From the NCBI GenBank assembly GCA_037074765.1, contig JBAMDO010000025.1:248001-312000 (forward strand): DNA of 64,000 bases, given 5' to 3'. The stretch is from Mansonella perstans (Eukaryota > Nematoda > Chromadorea > Rhabditida > Onchocercidae). Positions 53,011 to 64,000 of the stretch are shown one piece after another. How positions within the stretch are numbered: position 1 is the stretch's first letter; each line of letters begins with the position of its first letter. The notes under the pieces were generated by a model. That model searched no databases and was not told where the DNA came from. It saw nothing but the letters and a program-made list of their open reading frames with translations. Position numbers and translations under genes: made by a program.

Positions 53011-55879
53011 AAGGTATGAGTTCTCAGACAAAAAATGGATTACATGCTTTTTGGTCGTAGAAAAGAAACGACATAAAATTTTAGCAGTCCGTGACCTATC
53101 TCTTTTTGAATGATTATTTCTTCATCCCTATACATTGTACTGTATATTCTGAATTCAGGTTACTTTCTGATAAAGCTACTTTTTCATTTTTCCCTTACCA
53201 TATTGCTTCAACATTTACAACTTCCTTTGTCGTGACTGATGAAATTTACCTTGCCAATCATTAAATTTTCTTTCTAATTAGGTTTTTATCCTTATGCATA
53301 AATTGGGACTGAACTAGATTCCTGAATGAAATTACAACCTCCATTCATATCCTTTGATCATGCCTTCCCCGCTATTGTACTTCAGCTTGAAACAACCGAC
53401 ATCATAATCTTTCGTTTAAATAAGATAGGGTATGAAAAAATTCTTCTTGAAAAAGGAGATTCATTCTTAAATAACTAGGAGGATCGCAGAAGAGTAAAGT
53501 AACGAAATAGGCCAGGAAATTTGGATAAGAACAAATTTAGATTTCTTTTTTTCTTGTAAAATTGAAGTGATCGGACGAGAGGCAGTTTAGCTGAAAAGAT
53601 GTGGAGAAGGTGATTTGTTATATCAGGGATGAAGGAACGAACTTTTATTTCTTAATATCTTTTTTATACTCTAACAGGTTAATTTCTTCCTATTTAAATC
53701 TGATTATTACAACCTACTACTTGAATCATAATGCTGCAACAGAAACTTGGCAGACGCAGTTGAAAGTCAGAAGTAGATTACGTGTCAAAAATTATCACCG
53801 TTTCAGTAAAGAACCTCAGATTTACCATGACATTTTTTCTGAGTGTTGTAGTTCTACGTGTTGTACAATTCCGGTTATGATTTTTCGAGGAATAGAAAGA
53901 TATGATTTTTTTCTCAATAAATTTTATCAAATATAATTTTATTAATGTCGTGACTAAATGAAGTTTTGATTTCTATTTATCAATTCCTTCATCTGCAAAA
54001 AAATCTTGAGAAAAGTTGTGCAAGACATCAGCATTTTATGAATTATTCTGCAGTTTCGGTAATGTACAGAATATTTTCTTCTGAAAAGCTTCTTCGTTTG
54101 ATGGGTTAAAATCTTATCCAAAAAAACCACGTTATATTGGTGAAATTTCAGTTAGTTGCTCAAAATACTGATAGAATACAATGAACTTAAATAAAGCAAA
54201 TATTAACGAAGCAAGTAATGGTCAAATATCGGTGAACATTCAATATCAAGCGAGATGATGTTAAAACTTGTTGATCAAAGCGTCAATAGCTATTAATTCT
54301 ATTTGTTTTGTGTAGCGTGAAATTTAAACACAGTTTCATTATTATCAAAGATTAAATCGCAAGCGAGGATAGCAACACAATAAATTAGGAACTTAAACTT
54401 TTTATCTAGTTTGATAAATTATAAAATAACAAGAATAGTGGTAGTCGAGTTTTCATACTTCATAATTGTCCTAATTGTTCCGTTGCAAAATAAAGAGATT
54501 ATATAAAGTTTATTTATTAGTCGATCTCGAAATTTCCAAATCTATTGCTTTACCACTTCTTCGTAAGATTATTGTCCCTAATGAACATTAAATAAGACCG
54601 AAATATTAATGCATTATATGATTGCTTATGAAAAATCAATCATGTGTACTCTGCGTTTTCCATAATTTCTCATTAAGTAATCAAAATCTCCTACAACTGC
54701 TCCTGGGAATTGCAATTAAACATGTGCACTTCAAAACATATCGAACTTATTGACATTCATTTTTCAAACTTACGGTGGTTTTGCAGGTAATAAAACGTAA
54801 TTTATTTGAAACACCGAGAATGAACATGAAGTAAAACAAATAATAATTAAGTTGGACCGTATTTTTTTAGCCATGTACACTCCAGGATTCTGTCATTAGT
54901 AGAACATGATACCGAAATTAAATTTTATGATGAATTCAATTCATTTTTAAATTGAAATAACAGTAGGCTTTTTATTTGCTCTATGAACACAATTTGGTAA
55001 GATAAAAACTCCATCAAATCTGAATTTTTAAGCAGATGTGTTTCAAAACACAAAGTGATAGGTGAAGAAAATATGAAATGTTTCAGATTATTCTTGCTGA
55101 TGAAAAACTACGATTGTCTTATTTTTCATTCTAGCATAGTATGCACTCAAGCTTCCAAAGACTATTTGTTAATTAGTTCATTTTTATTCAGCTTTATTCA
55201 TCTGAAATAAGAGCTGAGATGTCGAAAAGTCAAGAGATATCCTTTACAGGCAAACAACTTACTGCCAGTATTTACGCATATAAAATTAAATCACTCAAGA
55301 AACGGAAATAATATTTTATTTTCAAAAATATGTTTTTCATTAAAGAAATGATATGCTAGCACATAATATAAATCAGAACTAAAAATATTTTAAGCAATCA
55401 GCTTGATGAATATATAGGCACATATATAAACCTATAGGCTAAATTCCGTTTATTACTGGTAGCTTTATCATCGAAAATATTATTTAATTAGAATTCAAGG
55501 AATCTTAACAGGTAAAGGAGAGAATGAAAGAGTATGGGACGGAGGAACCCTCATAACTGTTTTACTTCCTGGTAACTTTTATCAATCCAATTCTATAATT
55601 CATAAGTTTCAATTAAAATCTCGAAGTCAGATTTAAATTGATGTTTGAAATGTAACTCTTAATTGACTCAGGGTGTAGTTCAGATATTTTTTGGTAAACC
55701 AAGAACGAAAGGATCCGTAACAAATAGGAAATATCAAATAAGTGACTGGGTTGTTTTATTGAGATGTGGATTAAACTAATGAATTTCCTCACTGTAACGT
55801 GCTCTGCAGAGTCTTAGACACTTCAGTGTCTATGGTACCAGGTAACGTGAACAGAGAGTCACTAAGTCACTAACGTCAC

Positions 55880-57655
55880 TCAAGATTTGAATCGTCGTGG
55901 CTAGGTTTCGCGAACGAAGATTTGTGGGAATTAACGTTTGACACCGACTCGCTAGTGACTAAGAAAACTCGTACGGGGTCAGCAAATCTGCTTGCATATT
56001 ATGCAGCAGGAAGTCTGCTTAAGCGGTGTAAGTGATGTATTTGGTTTTTCTGCGATATTTTCTCTTCTTGCCATTGATTCTACGAGTAATCTCAAAGCAT
56101 ATAGCAGCATTCTGAATTGTGTGTCTTCGTGTCTCTCGATTGGATTTTAGAGTGGACCATTTGTGGTAGTCAATATGACTGAAATTAAAATAATGTTTTA
56201 AGCGAGCTTTTATATCGGTTTTTGGGGGTACCTCTCTTATGCGGGAATCAGTGGCAAGTTCACCATATAGGGCAATCTATCCTGGAAATGTGCCCTGCCT
56301 AGTGTAACAGTGGCCTTAGCAGTATGGCTTCAATGCTGGTGATAATTGCCTGTTGAAGGACTCTCTCATGTATTGCATGATCAATGCAGTCGATGTTAAG
56401 GATTGAGCGGACGTTAAATGAAAGCGTTTGAGGAGACGCAAGTGCTGACAGTAGATGACTTACGATTCAGACTCATATAAAAAGGGTAGACAGTATGAAG
56501 GCTCTATAAACAGCAATTTCGTTGTTTTTGTTCAGATTTTTATTGCACCAAACTCTTTTATAGAGCTTTCCGAGAGTCTGTATGCCTTTGCTATTTTGTT
56601 GTCTATCTGTTTGTCGAACGTGGCATCAGACGAAATGATACTTCTAGGCTAACTGATTTGGTGGACAGTCTTAAGTCCTAAATTCCCTATGAGATGTGAG
56701 AGGATGGTATTCAGTTTGTGGTGCTGGTTAGTCAGTAACCTCCACAAAGCAAGATATCAGTTGTTGCTGCAGAACGCTTCAGTGTTTCGGTGTAAGCGAC
56801 AAGATCAGTGTCATAATCATACATTAACTTGCGGACATGGTGATTTAGTCTTGGTGTGCACCTTTAGTCGTTTTAGGTTGAAAAGTTGCTGTCCGTACAA
56901 TGATGAATATATATATCATTTCTTTGTGGAGATTTGCCGTAACTGTATCTAACATCATGCTGAAGAAAATGGTGAAATAGTGTTGGTGCTAGGACACTTT
57001 GTTTTACACCATTGATTATTGAGAAGGGCCTAGAGAGCACATCGGCATATCTGACTTGATCGCGCTGATTTTCATATAACAGGTTGATCATTTTGAGGTA
57101 TTTGGGGGGACATTCTAATCGTTCTAGGATCTGCTATAAGCCTATTCTGCTCACAGTATCAAAAACTTTTCTTCGTTTTGTTCTCTACATTTCTGTTGTA
57201 ATTGTCTGTAAACGAATGCCATGTCGGAGGTACTCCTATTAATTCTGTAGCCAGATTATTCAGATAGAAGATCTTTGGCATTTGCGGGGATTAATCTGTT
57301 TAGGAGTATTCTCGCAAGGATTTTTCCGGTAGAAGCAGAATTATAGTTTGAGCAGTCGAACTTGTCTTCTTCTTTCTTATAAAGGGCGATGATGATTATA
57401 TCACGGAAATCTGATGGTAATTCGCATTTCTCCCAACAACGTAAAACAAGTTCAGTATAGAGTATATGGCCTTCATGCTTTCAGTCTTCAGGCGGAATCC
57501 TATCAACCGCAGCTGACTTGTCCCTTTTTATTTGCTTTATAGCCTTAGGAGTCTCCTGCAGCTTAGGGGCTATATCCTGTTCTTTGTCATTTGTTGAGCG
57601 ATTTGCTGAATAGCTGAGCTCTTGACTACACAATTGGCGCTGAAGAGAGTTCAGA
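55880..57655 (-). mobile_element. Decayed non-LTR retrotransposon (LINE), reverse transcriptase region
   Basis: Read on the minus strand, successive frames spell a broken reverse transcriptase of a widespread metazoan LINE. It begins near 57650 (KAIKQIKRDKSAAVDRIPPE), continues through CWEKCELPSDFRDIIIIALY, GKILARILLNRLIP, MAFVYRQLQQKCREQNEEKF, PFSIINGVKQSVLAPTLF (near 57000), SSDATFDKQIDNKIAKAY and LRLLKRFHLTS, to YHKWSTLKSNRETRRHTIQN (near 56120) and a Cys/His-finger-like end (CCIICKQIC then SFLSH). Many stops and frameshifts show it is long dead. The family's usual catalytic [F/Y]ADD box was not found intact. No upstream endonuclease or target-site duplication was located. The 3' end recurs at 42167-42370. 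Confidence 0.85.
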
Positions 57656-58452
57656 AATATTCAAATGTCGATTTAGAATGAAAATTTTTTGAAAGTTGAA
57701 AATTGAAATTATTTTGAAGATTTTAATACTATAGCTTCATTTCATAGTAGCAGTAGTGCAATCTGTAAAACATGAAGTGTGGATTAAATTTCTTGAGCAA
57801 CAATATATAAAAAGTTTATTGAGCACTGAGATAAAAATTAGAACAATTGATCCATGCATGAAAAAAATAAACAGATGATAAAATGTCAACAAAAGGACAT
57901 GTGCACAATTTAATCGGACAAGCGACATAACTTGAAAGTTAGTAAACGAGATGTGGAAGTAAAAATATCCAAAGTGAAAAAACTATCAAAAGTTAACAAA
58001 ATAAAAACATTACAATATATTAAGCAAGAATTTAACCGAAAACAATCATCGAAATACCCTATTTATTCCGGCAAGTAACATTAAAAAAAAGATACATATA
58101 CCAGTTACTAGAGTATGTATCCAAATGTAACGATACGAAGGGATCAAATTTTAAAAAATCACAAGCAAGCATCAAACTCTAACTGTTTAACAGGTCTGAT
58201 TCCGTGGATGCACACTGCTCACTCAATAACATTAAAAACAGTAAGCAGCTAAAGATTTTTAGCAACACGATTACAGTAGCAAGCTTTTAGCTAACTTAAA
58301 ATTTATTAGTTAAAAATACATGGACATGGAAGGTGTGATATCCAGAATTCGAGTATAAAACAGGTTATTCAGTACTCCAGAATGCGAAAAAAACTACACT
58401 ATATAATACCAATCATACATCCGATTATATCACAAAGATAACGAAAGCCAAT
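57656..58452. other. Spacer downstream of TFIIH p52
   Basis: About 0.8 kb between the LINE relic and the p52 stop codon, including the p52 3' UTR. AT-rich, with no coding signal beyond a 63-codon frame at 57737-57928 that shows no family. Confidence 0.5.
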
Positions 58453-61400
58453 TTAAGAACCATTTTTACCGATTTTCATTTTCCACCACAACTTCACACT
58501 TTCATGTCCCTCTTCTGTAATAACCATCAACCTCTGTACATCATCACACCATAGTAAGATACCTAAAGACAAATTCAAGCCATTAAAAAGTTCCTGGAAA
58601 TTTTGCGAAAATAAGCGTTTAAGGAGGAAGAAAAAAACAGAAATTTCTTATGCAGAAAAAAACCTCTGCAAGCATACCTTGAGAACTGACATATCCTTTT
58701 AAAACGAAATACTCTTTTTCGGATTCAAATGACGAATAAACAGTAGCATTGTAGAATATCAAACGTCGCCTTTCATCTTCCCAAAGTCGTATCTGATCAG
58801 CAACAGTTATGGGTACACTCTGTATTATTCCTCCGTATTTTGTTGTAGCATAAGTTGTTGAATGAGAATTTGCACGCAGAAATTCTATAATTTGAGCTGC
58901 TGTTATACCAACCTGTAAAAATTTTATTCTCCTGCATTCAAATTAACACATTTACACCATGAATTAATATCACTGCATTTTTGTAAAAGATAAATGAATC
59001 TCTTAGTGAATGCATGGAGTGATAAAGATGACACATACTATGATGATACAGAGGAAATACCTGAAAAGCTCTTCTTACAGCTTCACGAGACAGCACACCT
59101 ACAGACATATCATTGAATCTGAAATTAAAAAAAACCTCCAGGAAAAAACAAAAAACATACGCATGCATTAAGTAAAAAAGCTATGGTAAAAATATTACTA
59201 ATTTCTAAGAAGAAAACCTGTAGAGCATTTCTGTAAATGTCGAAAGTATCGCAAGCTGCAAGTTTGAATCTGTATATGCATAAACACGATAGTTCGTCTC
59301 CACTATTACAAAGCCATTTTGATTACCGTTTTCTGTGTCTGTTTCAGATGCATAGGAAATATTGGCCAAATGATTGAGTAAAGGAGTTAGGAAGAAAAAC
59401 CTGCAAAATAGCAATAAATGACATAGATCTGATGAAAATATTCGAATCCAAACAATACTTTTTATACAGTTCAAGAAAAATATAACTTTGAATATAATCG
59501 CAAACCTACCCGTCCTTTCGTTTCCTTATAAAAACTAATCCCAACTCCCTCAGATGTATCAGAAAATCCTTGATAGGTCCAGGCCAACTTTCGTCGATAA
59601 GAAATGCCCGGCTACTGGCATGTCGTTCATTATCTGAACCATTTGTCAGTCTAGTACCATCAGATGTATTACCAGAATATAAGGTTAATCTAAATATCTT
59701 GGTTAACTGCAACCGAAATCAACAAAACATTTTATAGAATTGATATTTGTTATAAAACATTATAAAAAAGAGACAAATTAAGAATATGTGAATGTGCCTG
59801 AATAAAAAATCAAGTTCCTTGACAATATCGATACCAGCTACTTCCTGCATATGAAAATAATGTAAAAGATAGGTCCAAATTTGCTGCGAACGATTCAATA
59901 AAAGAAATTGGAATCCGGCTGATGTTATTTCTATATCACCGTCATCTAAAGCAAAGAATTTTCTGTCCATAATATCCAGATGTACAAAAATCTATAGAGA
60001 CTCTTCACTGATTTCATGATAAATTCCGCTATGCGCAATTTTCACAACTGCAGCAATTCATTTACAACTACAGCTACAATTTCTGACATAAAATTCGAAA
60101 AAGAAAGAAAATTAACCATTTTCCTTGCTAGTTAGACCTGCAGCCCTAAAAAGCCTTTTAGTGGTTCCACTGACACCCTGTTCGCTTTTCTGAGTTGGTA
60201 AAGCCAAATAATGCAGTATGCACTCCCATCTTTCAATTGCTTTTTTTCCGAGATCTTTATTTGCTGACTTTCGAGCTTTCTCATCGCATTCTGTAACTAC
60301 ACTGAGTTCTGATGCTTTGCATAATCCAATACGAGTTGCCTTAAGGTATGCACGACGGTACACGGGCTGGAAAAGTAAATTCCATGAATTTCACCAAGAG
60401 AATCACCGAAAGAGATGGTCCGCCATAATATATATGATTTGACAAGTTTGGAAATCCGCTTTTAAAATGTGCACTTTTTTCAATCAGTCAACTGCAGCAA
60501 CAAAAAAATGAGGAACCAAACGCACATTAAGCATGACTTCTTCATTTCCAATAATTATCTTCAATTTCTTCAATCCATTGATATGATTCATCACCAGTGT
60601 TTTGAAATCTGGAGCTGAACACGCATGCCATTCACTAAAAAAGCAATGATTATTCCAATTCTAAATTCAAAAAGCAGGGAATCAGTACCAATACTGCAGC
60701 TAACATATTTGTACATTCAAATACACAGCCTCATTGAAGCTTTTTCTTTTCTTTTGAAAGCGGCTCCAATTGTATTTTCATACGTGTCTTCAGAACCAAA
60801 AGATGTGCACAGTGCATTGCAACGGAAATTTCTGCAACAAGCCTTTGTATCCGATGATATGAATACGCTAGAGTCCAATGCATTAAATGCTTTATCTAAT
60901 TGCAAACATTGGATCAAGAAAGAGTTTACACGTAAGAGAAAAACTAGCGTTTCCTTCAACTTGCATACCAAATTAGAAGGATCCGAAGTTGTTTGGAATC
61001 TAGCGTATTCCCGTGTTTAGTTCTTAGAACAAACATTGGACTTCCTTCAAAGAACTATTTCCAGTTCTTCGAAATAGCTGCAGGTCTCCTTCACTGGAAC
61101 CAGTATTCGTATTTTGGTGGTTATCATTTTCATTGATCCTGTGGATTCACAACCAAAATATCAAGGCGTTAAAATAAGATCCCGAAAGACCTAATGTATG
61201 GAGGGTGAAGTGTTTCTAATGGAGAGTGAAGTGAACACCTCATCCTTCATTTTGTAGAACATCTCCTTTTCCTATTTATCTTAAGTAGAATGGATCGATC
61301 TAAATCATGCAGAAAAAAAAAGAATACCAGCTTTTTACATCGCAAAAACTGCATAAAATTAATCTCGCAAAAAAATAAATGAAAGCGAGAGTTTGCAAAT

Positions 61401-61691
61401 CAGGGATTCATAATCCCAGTGAAATATGAGTCTCTAGTAGCAGTTTACGTCCACTGGAAGTTAGTTGTGTAATTGTGCAATTGTAACTCAAGTTCCAAAA
61501 ACTTACCACTTCTTATTGGTGCCACTTAGCCATAGTGTCCTCAGAATAAGCTGCTGTGAAAGTTCCGGCAAAAGTCGGAAAATGGCAAACGATATTGCAG
61601 GAGACGAATACAGCTTATCTAGTCGATCAATGGTACGGCTACTCAGATATTCCAGTAATGGATGTTCACTCCAGTCCGACATTTGAATCAT
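58453..61691 (-). CDS. GTF2H4: General transcription factor IIH subunit 4 (p52/Tfb2)
   Basis: p52 is a core TFIIH subunit that anchors and stimulates the XPB translocase in promoter opening and nucleotide-excision repair. Nine exons join in phase: 61507-61691, 60526-60634, 60117-60366, 59798-59945, 59510-59689, 59218-59400, 59061-59118, 58678-58912 and 58453-58562, totalling 485 residues (human 462). Landmarks in order are [20 protein letters not shown] at the N-terminus, [13 protein letters not shown] across exons 2-3, [69 protein letters not shown] with EMLYRF, the XPB-binding region SREAVRRAF with [32 protein letters not shown], and the p8-binding end [17 protein letters not shown]. Exon 4 ends at a GC donor (CAG|GCACAT) to keep FLFR-LTLYS. 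An antisense 131-codon frame lies in intron 1. CNOT11 lies upstream on the same strand. Confidence 0.95.
60625..61020 (+). other. Antisense open frame of 131 codons inside p52 intron 1
   Basis: An ATG-initiated open frame on the plus strand with a helix-rich composition (for example [19 protein letters not shown] and [16 protein letters not shown]), ending in a stop at 61018-61020. Its first ten bases overlap p52 exon 2 (60526-60634) in antisense. A run this long is unlikely by chance at this base composition, but no family is recognised. Possibilities are a nested gene, a decayed insertion or chance. Confidence 0.3.
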
Positions 61692-63219
61692 CTTATAATA
61701 AAGCGTTCTTCGAAAAAAAACTAGAGCTATTTCGAAACTTTTCTAATCATCGAACTGTTTAAATTGTCAAAATTTTCTAAATCTGGAAAAAATAGCACAC
61801 GTTTATTTTTATATAAATTTTATTAATTTAGAACAAAAGAATCATAATTTCAAAAAAATCTGAATTGCTGGATTATATATATATACAGAAAATAAATACA
61901 TAGGACTAACAAAATTAAAAAAATGAATTTATTCAAGGCAACACCAACAGGTATGAATCACAAAAAAGTGATGTTAAATTATACAACCATGTACATATAA
62001 TATCATTTATTTAACACTGGATATTTGTTAAAGTACTTCAAAAGATTAACCATCTCTCTAAAACAGATATATGCTTCCTACAAAACTATGCGAAAAAATC
62101 TACACGACTAGAAGCTGTAAGCAAAATGCTGGCAGCCTTCAAATCTATTTTTGCACCCGTTGCTTGCGAAAAGGAGAGTTGTCGATGACAAAATAGTACC
62201 AGTCTTATTTTACTAAACTTTTGAAAAATATACATACAGTATAAGCAATAAGAAATGTGTACATGAAAAAACAGTGTAAACAGAATCGTAATCACGATAA
62301 CAAAGAGCAAAAGTGATTGGATCCTTGGCAAACAGTCTCTTATAAAAATAAAAAAATAAATATACTTTCAAGCATTTTCTCTCTCGAAATTTTTATTCAA
62401 AACCATGCCATTATGCTACAAACTTAAATTCAATATAAATGTTTTGCAAATATTCTATTTTTAATAAATGAAAAATTTCAGGAACCAATGTGCTATCCTA
62501 CGCTTTCTGAAGATTTAGTTGTGGTATAGTGTGAGAATGGACAAAAGTACAGTTCAAGAAAATATATGATATAACAAAGGATGAAGAAAAGCATGTATAA
62601 GCAACTTTGCAAAGGAATAATTCTTCATATTTCAAAGAGCAAAAAATGACTTTTATAAGAGACTTGACAAGATAAACTTTTTATTTTAATGCCGATTTGG
62701 ATTTCAGAATTTTACAATATCAAGTTCAGTCTCATCTACAGTTTTGCAGAAAACTACAAGGAATCAAGGAGTATTCACTAAAATCAATGGGATAGTGGTT
62801 CTTATAAAATAGTGGTTCCCAATCGGTGGTCCGCAGGAATAAATATGGTGCACACGGGTGGCAATGTCAGGAGTAATGAGGGCTTTTTTTTCTATTTTTT
62901 TACTATAAATTGATTCGTTATTTTTGCGCAATAGTATTAGTCCCAAAATCACCTAATTTTTAAAGGAGATGCAAGTTCAAATATCATACTCATGAAAACC
63001 GAAATGAATTTTCTGTTGAAAATGTCCCTTCTTTTACATATACAATGTTACTTTATGTTTAACTGATACGTTAGATTCCAAACAGATTTGTTTTTGAACT
63101 TTGTGGTCCTTGCTACAAATAAAAAAGCCAAAGGTCTCTGGTCAAGAAAAGGTTGAAACCACTACGACAAGTGATAGCTATTAAACCTTGCTCAAATCAC
63201 TGAATAAATTAAATCAAAT
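61692..63219. other. Spacer between CNOT11 and TFIIH p52
   Basis: Holds the CNOT11 3' UTR, the p52 upstream region and a hAT-like element (62810-63164). Open frames at 62086-62331 and 62764-62952 (-) show no family and the second overlaps the element. A TA run is near 61876-61886. Confidence 0.5.
62810..63164. mobile_element. hAT-like non-autonomous DNA transposon relic
   Basis: Begins TAGTGGTTCCCAATCGGTGG and ends TTGAAACCACTA, so the terminal ten or so bases are inverted repeats (TAGTGGTTCCCAA against TAGTGGTTTCAACC). The subterminal GGTCTCTGGTCAAGAAAAGG resembles the ends of hAT (Charlie-like) elements seen across animals. There is no transposase ORF in about 355 bp. A clear 8-bp target duplication is not visible, which fits an old copy. 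A second TAGTGGTT lies just outside at about 62793. Confidence 0.6.
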
Positions 63220-63805
63220 TCAGTTACTACAACGATTATCACTACCTCTGACAGCAATCACTTCGCTAGAACAATTAGAAATAGAAACTTTTCCGATGTT
63301 TCCAGCTGTTCTGGTTGAAAAACCGAAAGAACTGGAACAACTTGTCACTGAATCTGCAGACGGTTGAAGTGCCATTAAAATAGCTTGATATAGGGAAGCT
63401 GCTTCACGTACATGATTAAACTTCAAGACAAAAGTTTGCAACTCTACAGATAATGGCTGAAAATGAAGATCTGTCAAGTATTTGATACAACCAACAATAA
63501 TGTTTGCAAGAAAAATCCTCAAACTCTTCAAATATCAATTTTTTTTAAAAACTTTATTTATCAAATAAATGCAACTTCCTTAGGAATTTTTGCTGGAATT
63601 AAAAAAAAAATATTGGCAAAATTTGAATCACAAGAAAAGAGCATACGCGAACATCCCAGGTACGATTTCGGATAAGTGAAGAAAGGAAGACGCAAACCAC
63701 TCGTACTTGACGACACTGCATAAATGGAGTCTGATCTGGTTCTTCACAACGACGTACACATGTCGCAATATAACTGTTCAAATATTCTTGTGGAAATTCA
63801 ACTTG
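63220..63805 (-). CDS. CNOT11: CCR4-NOT complex subunit 11 (CNOT11), 3' exons only
   Basis: CNOT11 is a CCR4-NOT subunit that docks on CNOT1 with CNOT10 in the deadenylase complex acting on mRNA tails. Two exons are seen, 63647-63805 and 63220-63456, joined in phase 0. The first has FPQEYLNSYIATCVRRCEE and QVRVVCVFLSSLIRNR, and the second continues PLSVELQTFVLKFNHVREAA-SLYQAI, all matching the conserved C-terminal domain (family: LVRLVCVFLQSLIRNK and EFSRIREAAGLFRLL). After the conserved end there is an extra Ser/Asn-rich tail of about 50 residues ending DNRCSN that vertebrate CNOT11 lacks. Upstream exons lie beyond the window. 63806-64000 reads as intron. The gene is upstream of p52 on the same strand, 1.5 kb apart. 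Confidence 0.9.
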
Positions 63806-64000
63806 CTAAAATAGTTTCTGATGCGTCATTTTAGCATAAAAGATAGACAAATCAGTTGGCAAAATGAGCATTTTTTAAAATCTTAAGCGTAATATTCCAT
63901 TTGAGATTAACACAAATGATGTCTTAAATTCACTATTTCCTTCGGTTTTAGTTAGACCCTTTTTTACCCGACACTCTAACCAAAAAAGTTGATCAGCATT

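Larger units (their letters stand above)
49072..55780. other. Long intergenic region upstream of the collagen gene
   Basis: About 6.7 kb of AT-rich DNA with no recognised gene. The part next to 49072 should carry the collagen promoter. It includes a CA-rich low-complexity tract at about 49650-49755 and a 95-base tandem duplication at 52827-53010. A 111-codon plus-strand frame at 53601-53936 starts with a non-ATG codon and shows no family. An open frame at 50615-50881 (-) is likewise unsupported. Confidence 0.55.

Noticed and set aside
53601..53936. 111-codon frame with a CCSSTCC cluster, briefly considered as insulin-like or a Cys-rich peptide
   Set aside because: Non-ATG start, no B-chain, no final cysteine at the required spacing and no signal peptide.
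55816..55831. Small palindrome AGACAC-TTCA-GTGTCT
   Set aside because: Six-base stem only. This is expected by chance at this scale.
60880..60960. WIKKEF motif on the plus strand, resembling the LWVKKEF of TFIIH p52
   Set aside because: Considered as an inverted p52 exon. The correct exon 2 was then found on the minus strand at 60526-60634 with matching phase, so the resemblance is coincidence.

Overview
This is eukaryotic DNA: AT-rich, with short exons split by introns that mostly begin GT and end TTTCAG or similar. The genes point to a parasitic nematode of the spirurid/filarial type. Supporting signs are a cuticle collagen, peroxidasin, a DPY-21/RSBN1 histone demethylase, an acceptor AG placed directly before a start codon as in spliced-leader trans-splicing, and poly(A)/poly(T) runs. 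The exact species is inferred and cannot be settled from the window alone.

Layout. 1-1990: intergenic. 1991-6571 (+): Bicaudal-D, a dynein cargo adaptor. 8252-15040 (-): a peroxidasin-like secreted haem peroxidase with two Ig domains and no leucine-rich repeats. 15041-20821: long AT-rich spacer with a decayed coding-like patch. 20822-27343 (-): RSBN1/DPY-21-type JmjC demethylase. 27344-29043: spacer before the divergent SET gene. 29044-31697 (+): histone chaperone SET/NAP family. 31698-37249: spacer. 37250-40678 (-): unrecognised coiled-coil protein with an LC3-interacting-region-like motif. 41422-43583 (-): Hikeshi, the Hsp70 nuclear import carrier. 43584-47016: spacer containing one arm of a 330-bp inverted repeat whose other arm lies in a Hikeshi intron. 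47017-49071 (-): cuticle collagen. 49072-55780: spacer with a 95-bp tandem duplication. About 55880-57655 (-): decayed non-LTR retrotransposon (LINE). 58453-61691 (-): TFIIH subunit p52 (GTF2H4/Tfb2). 61692-63219: spacer with a hAT-like non-autonomous element. 63220 to beyond 63805 (-): 3' part of CNOT11 of the CCR4-NOT complex.

The genes do not form one pathway. They are housekeeping and developmental loci: transport (BicD), matrix and cuticle (peroxidasin, collagen), chromatin (DPY-21-like, SET), transcription and repair (p52), mRNA turnover (CNOT11) and heat-stress import (Hikeshi). Two same-strand pairs, Hikeshi then the coiled-coil gene and CNOT11 then p52, might be co-transcribed, but spacings of 0.7 and 1.5 kb are loose for an operon. 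Exon joins were worked out by reading frame, conserved residues and intron phase. Most check exactly. Three introns appear to use non-GT donors.
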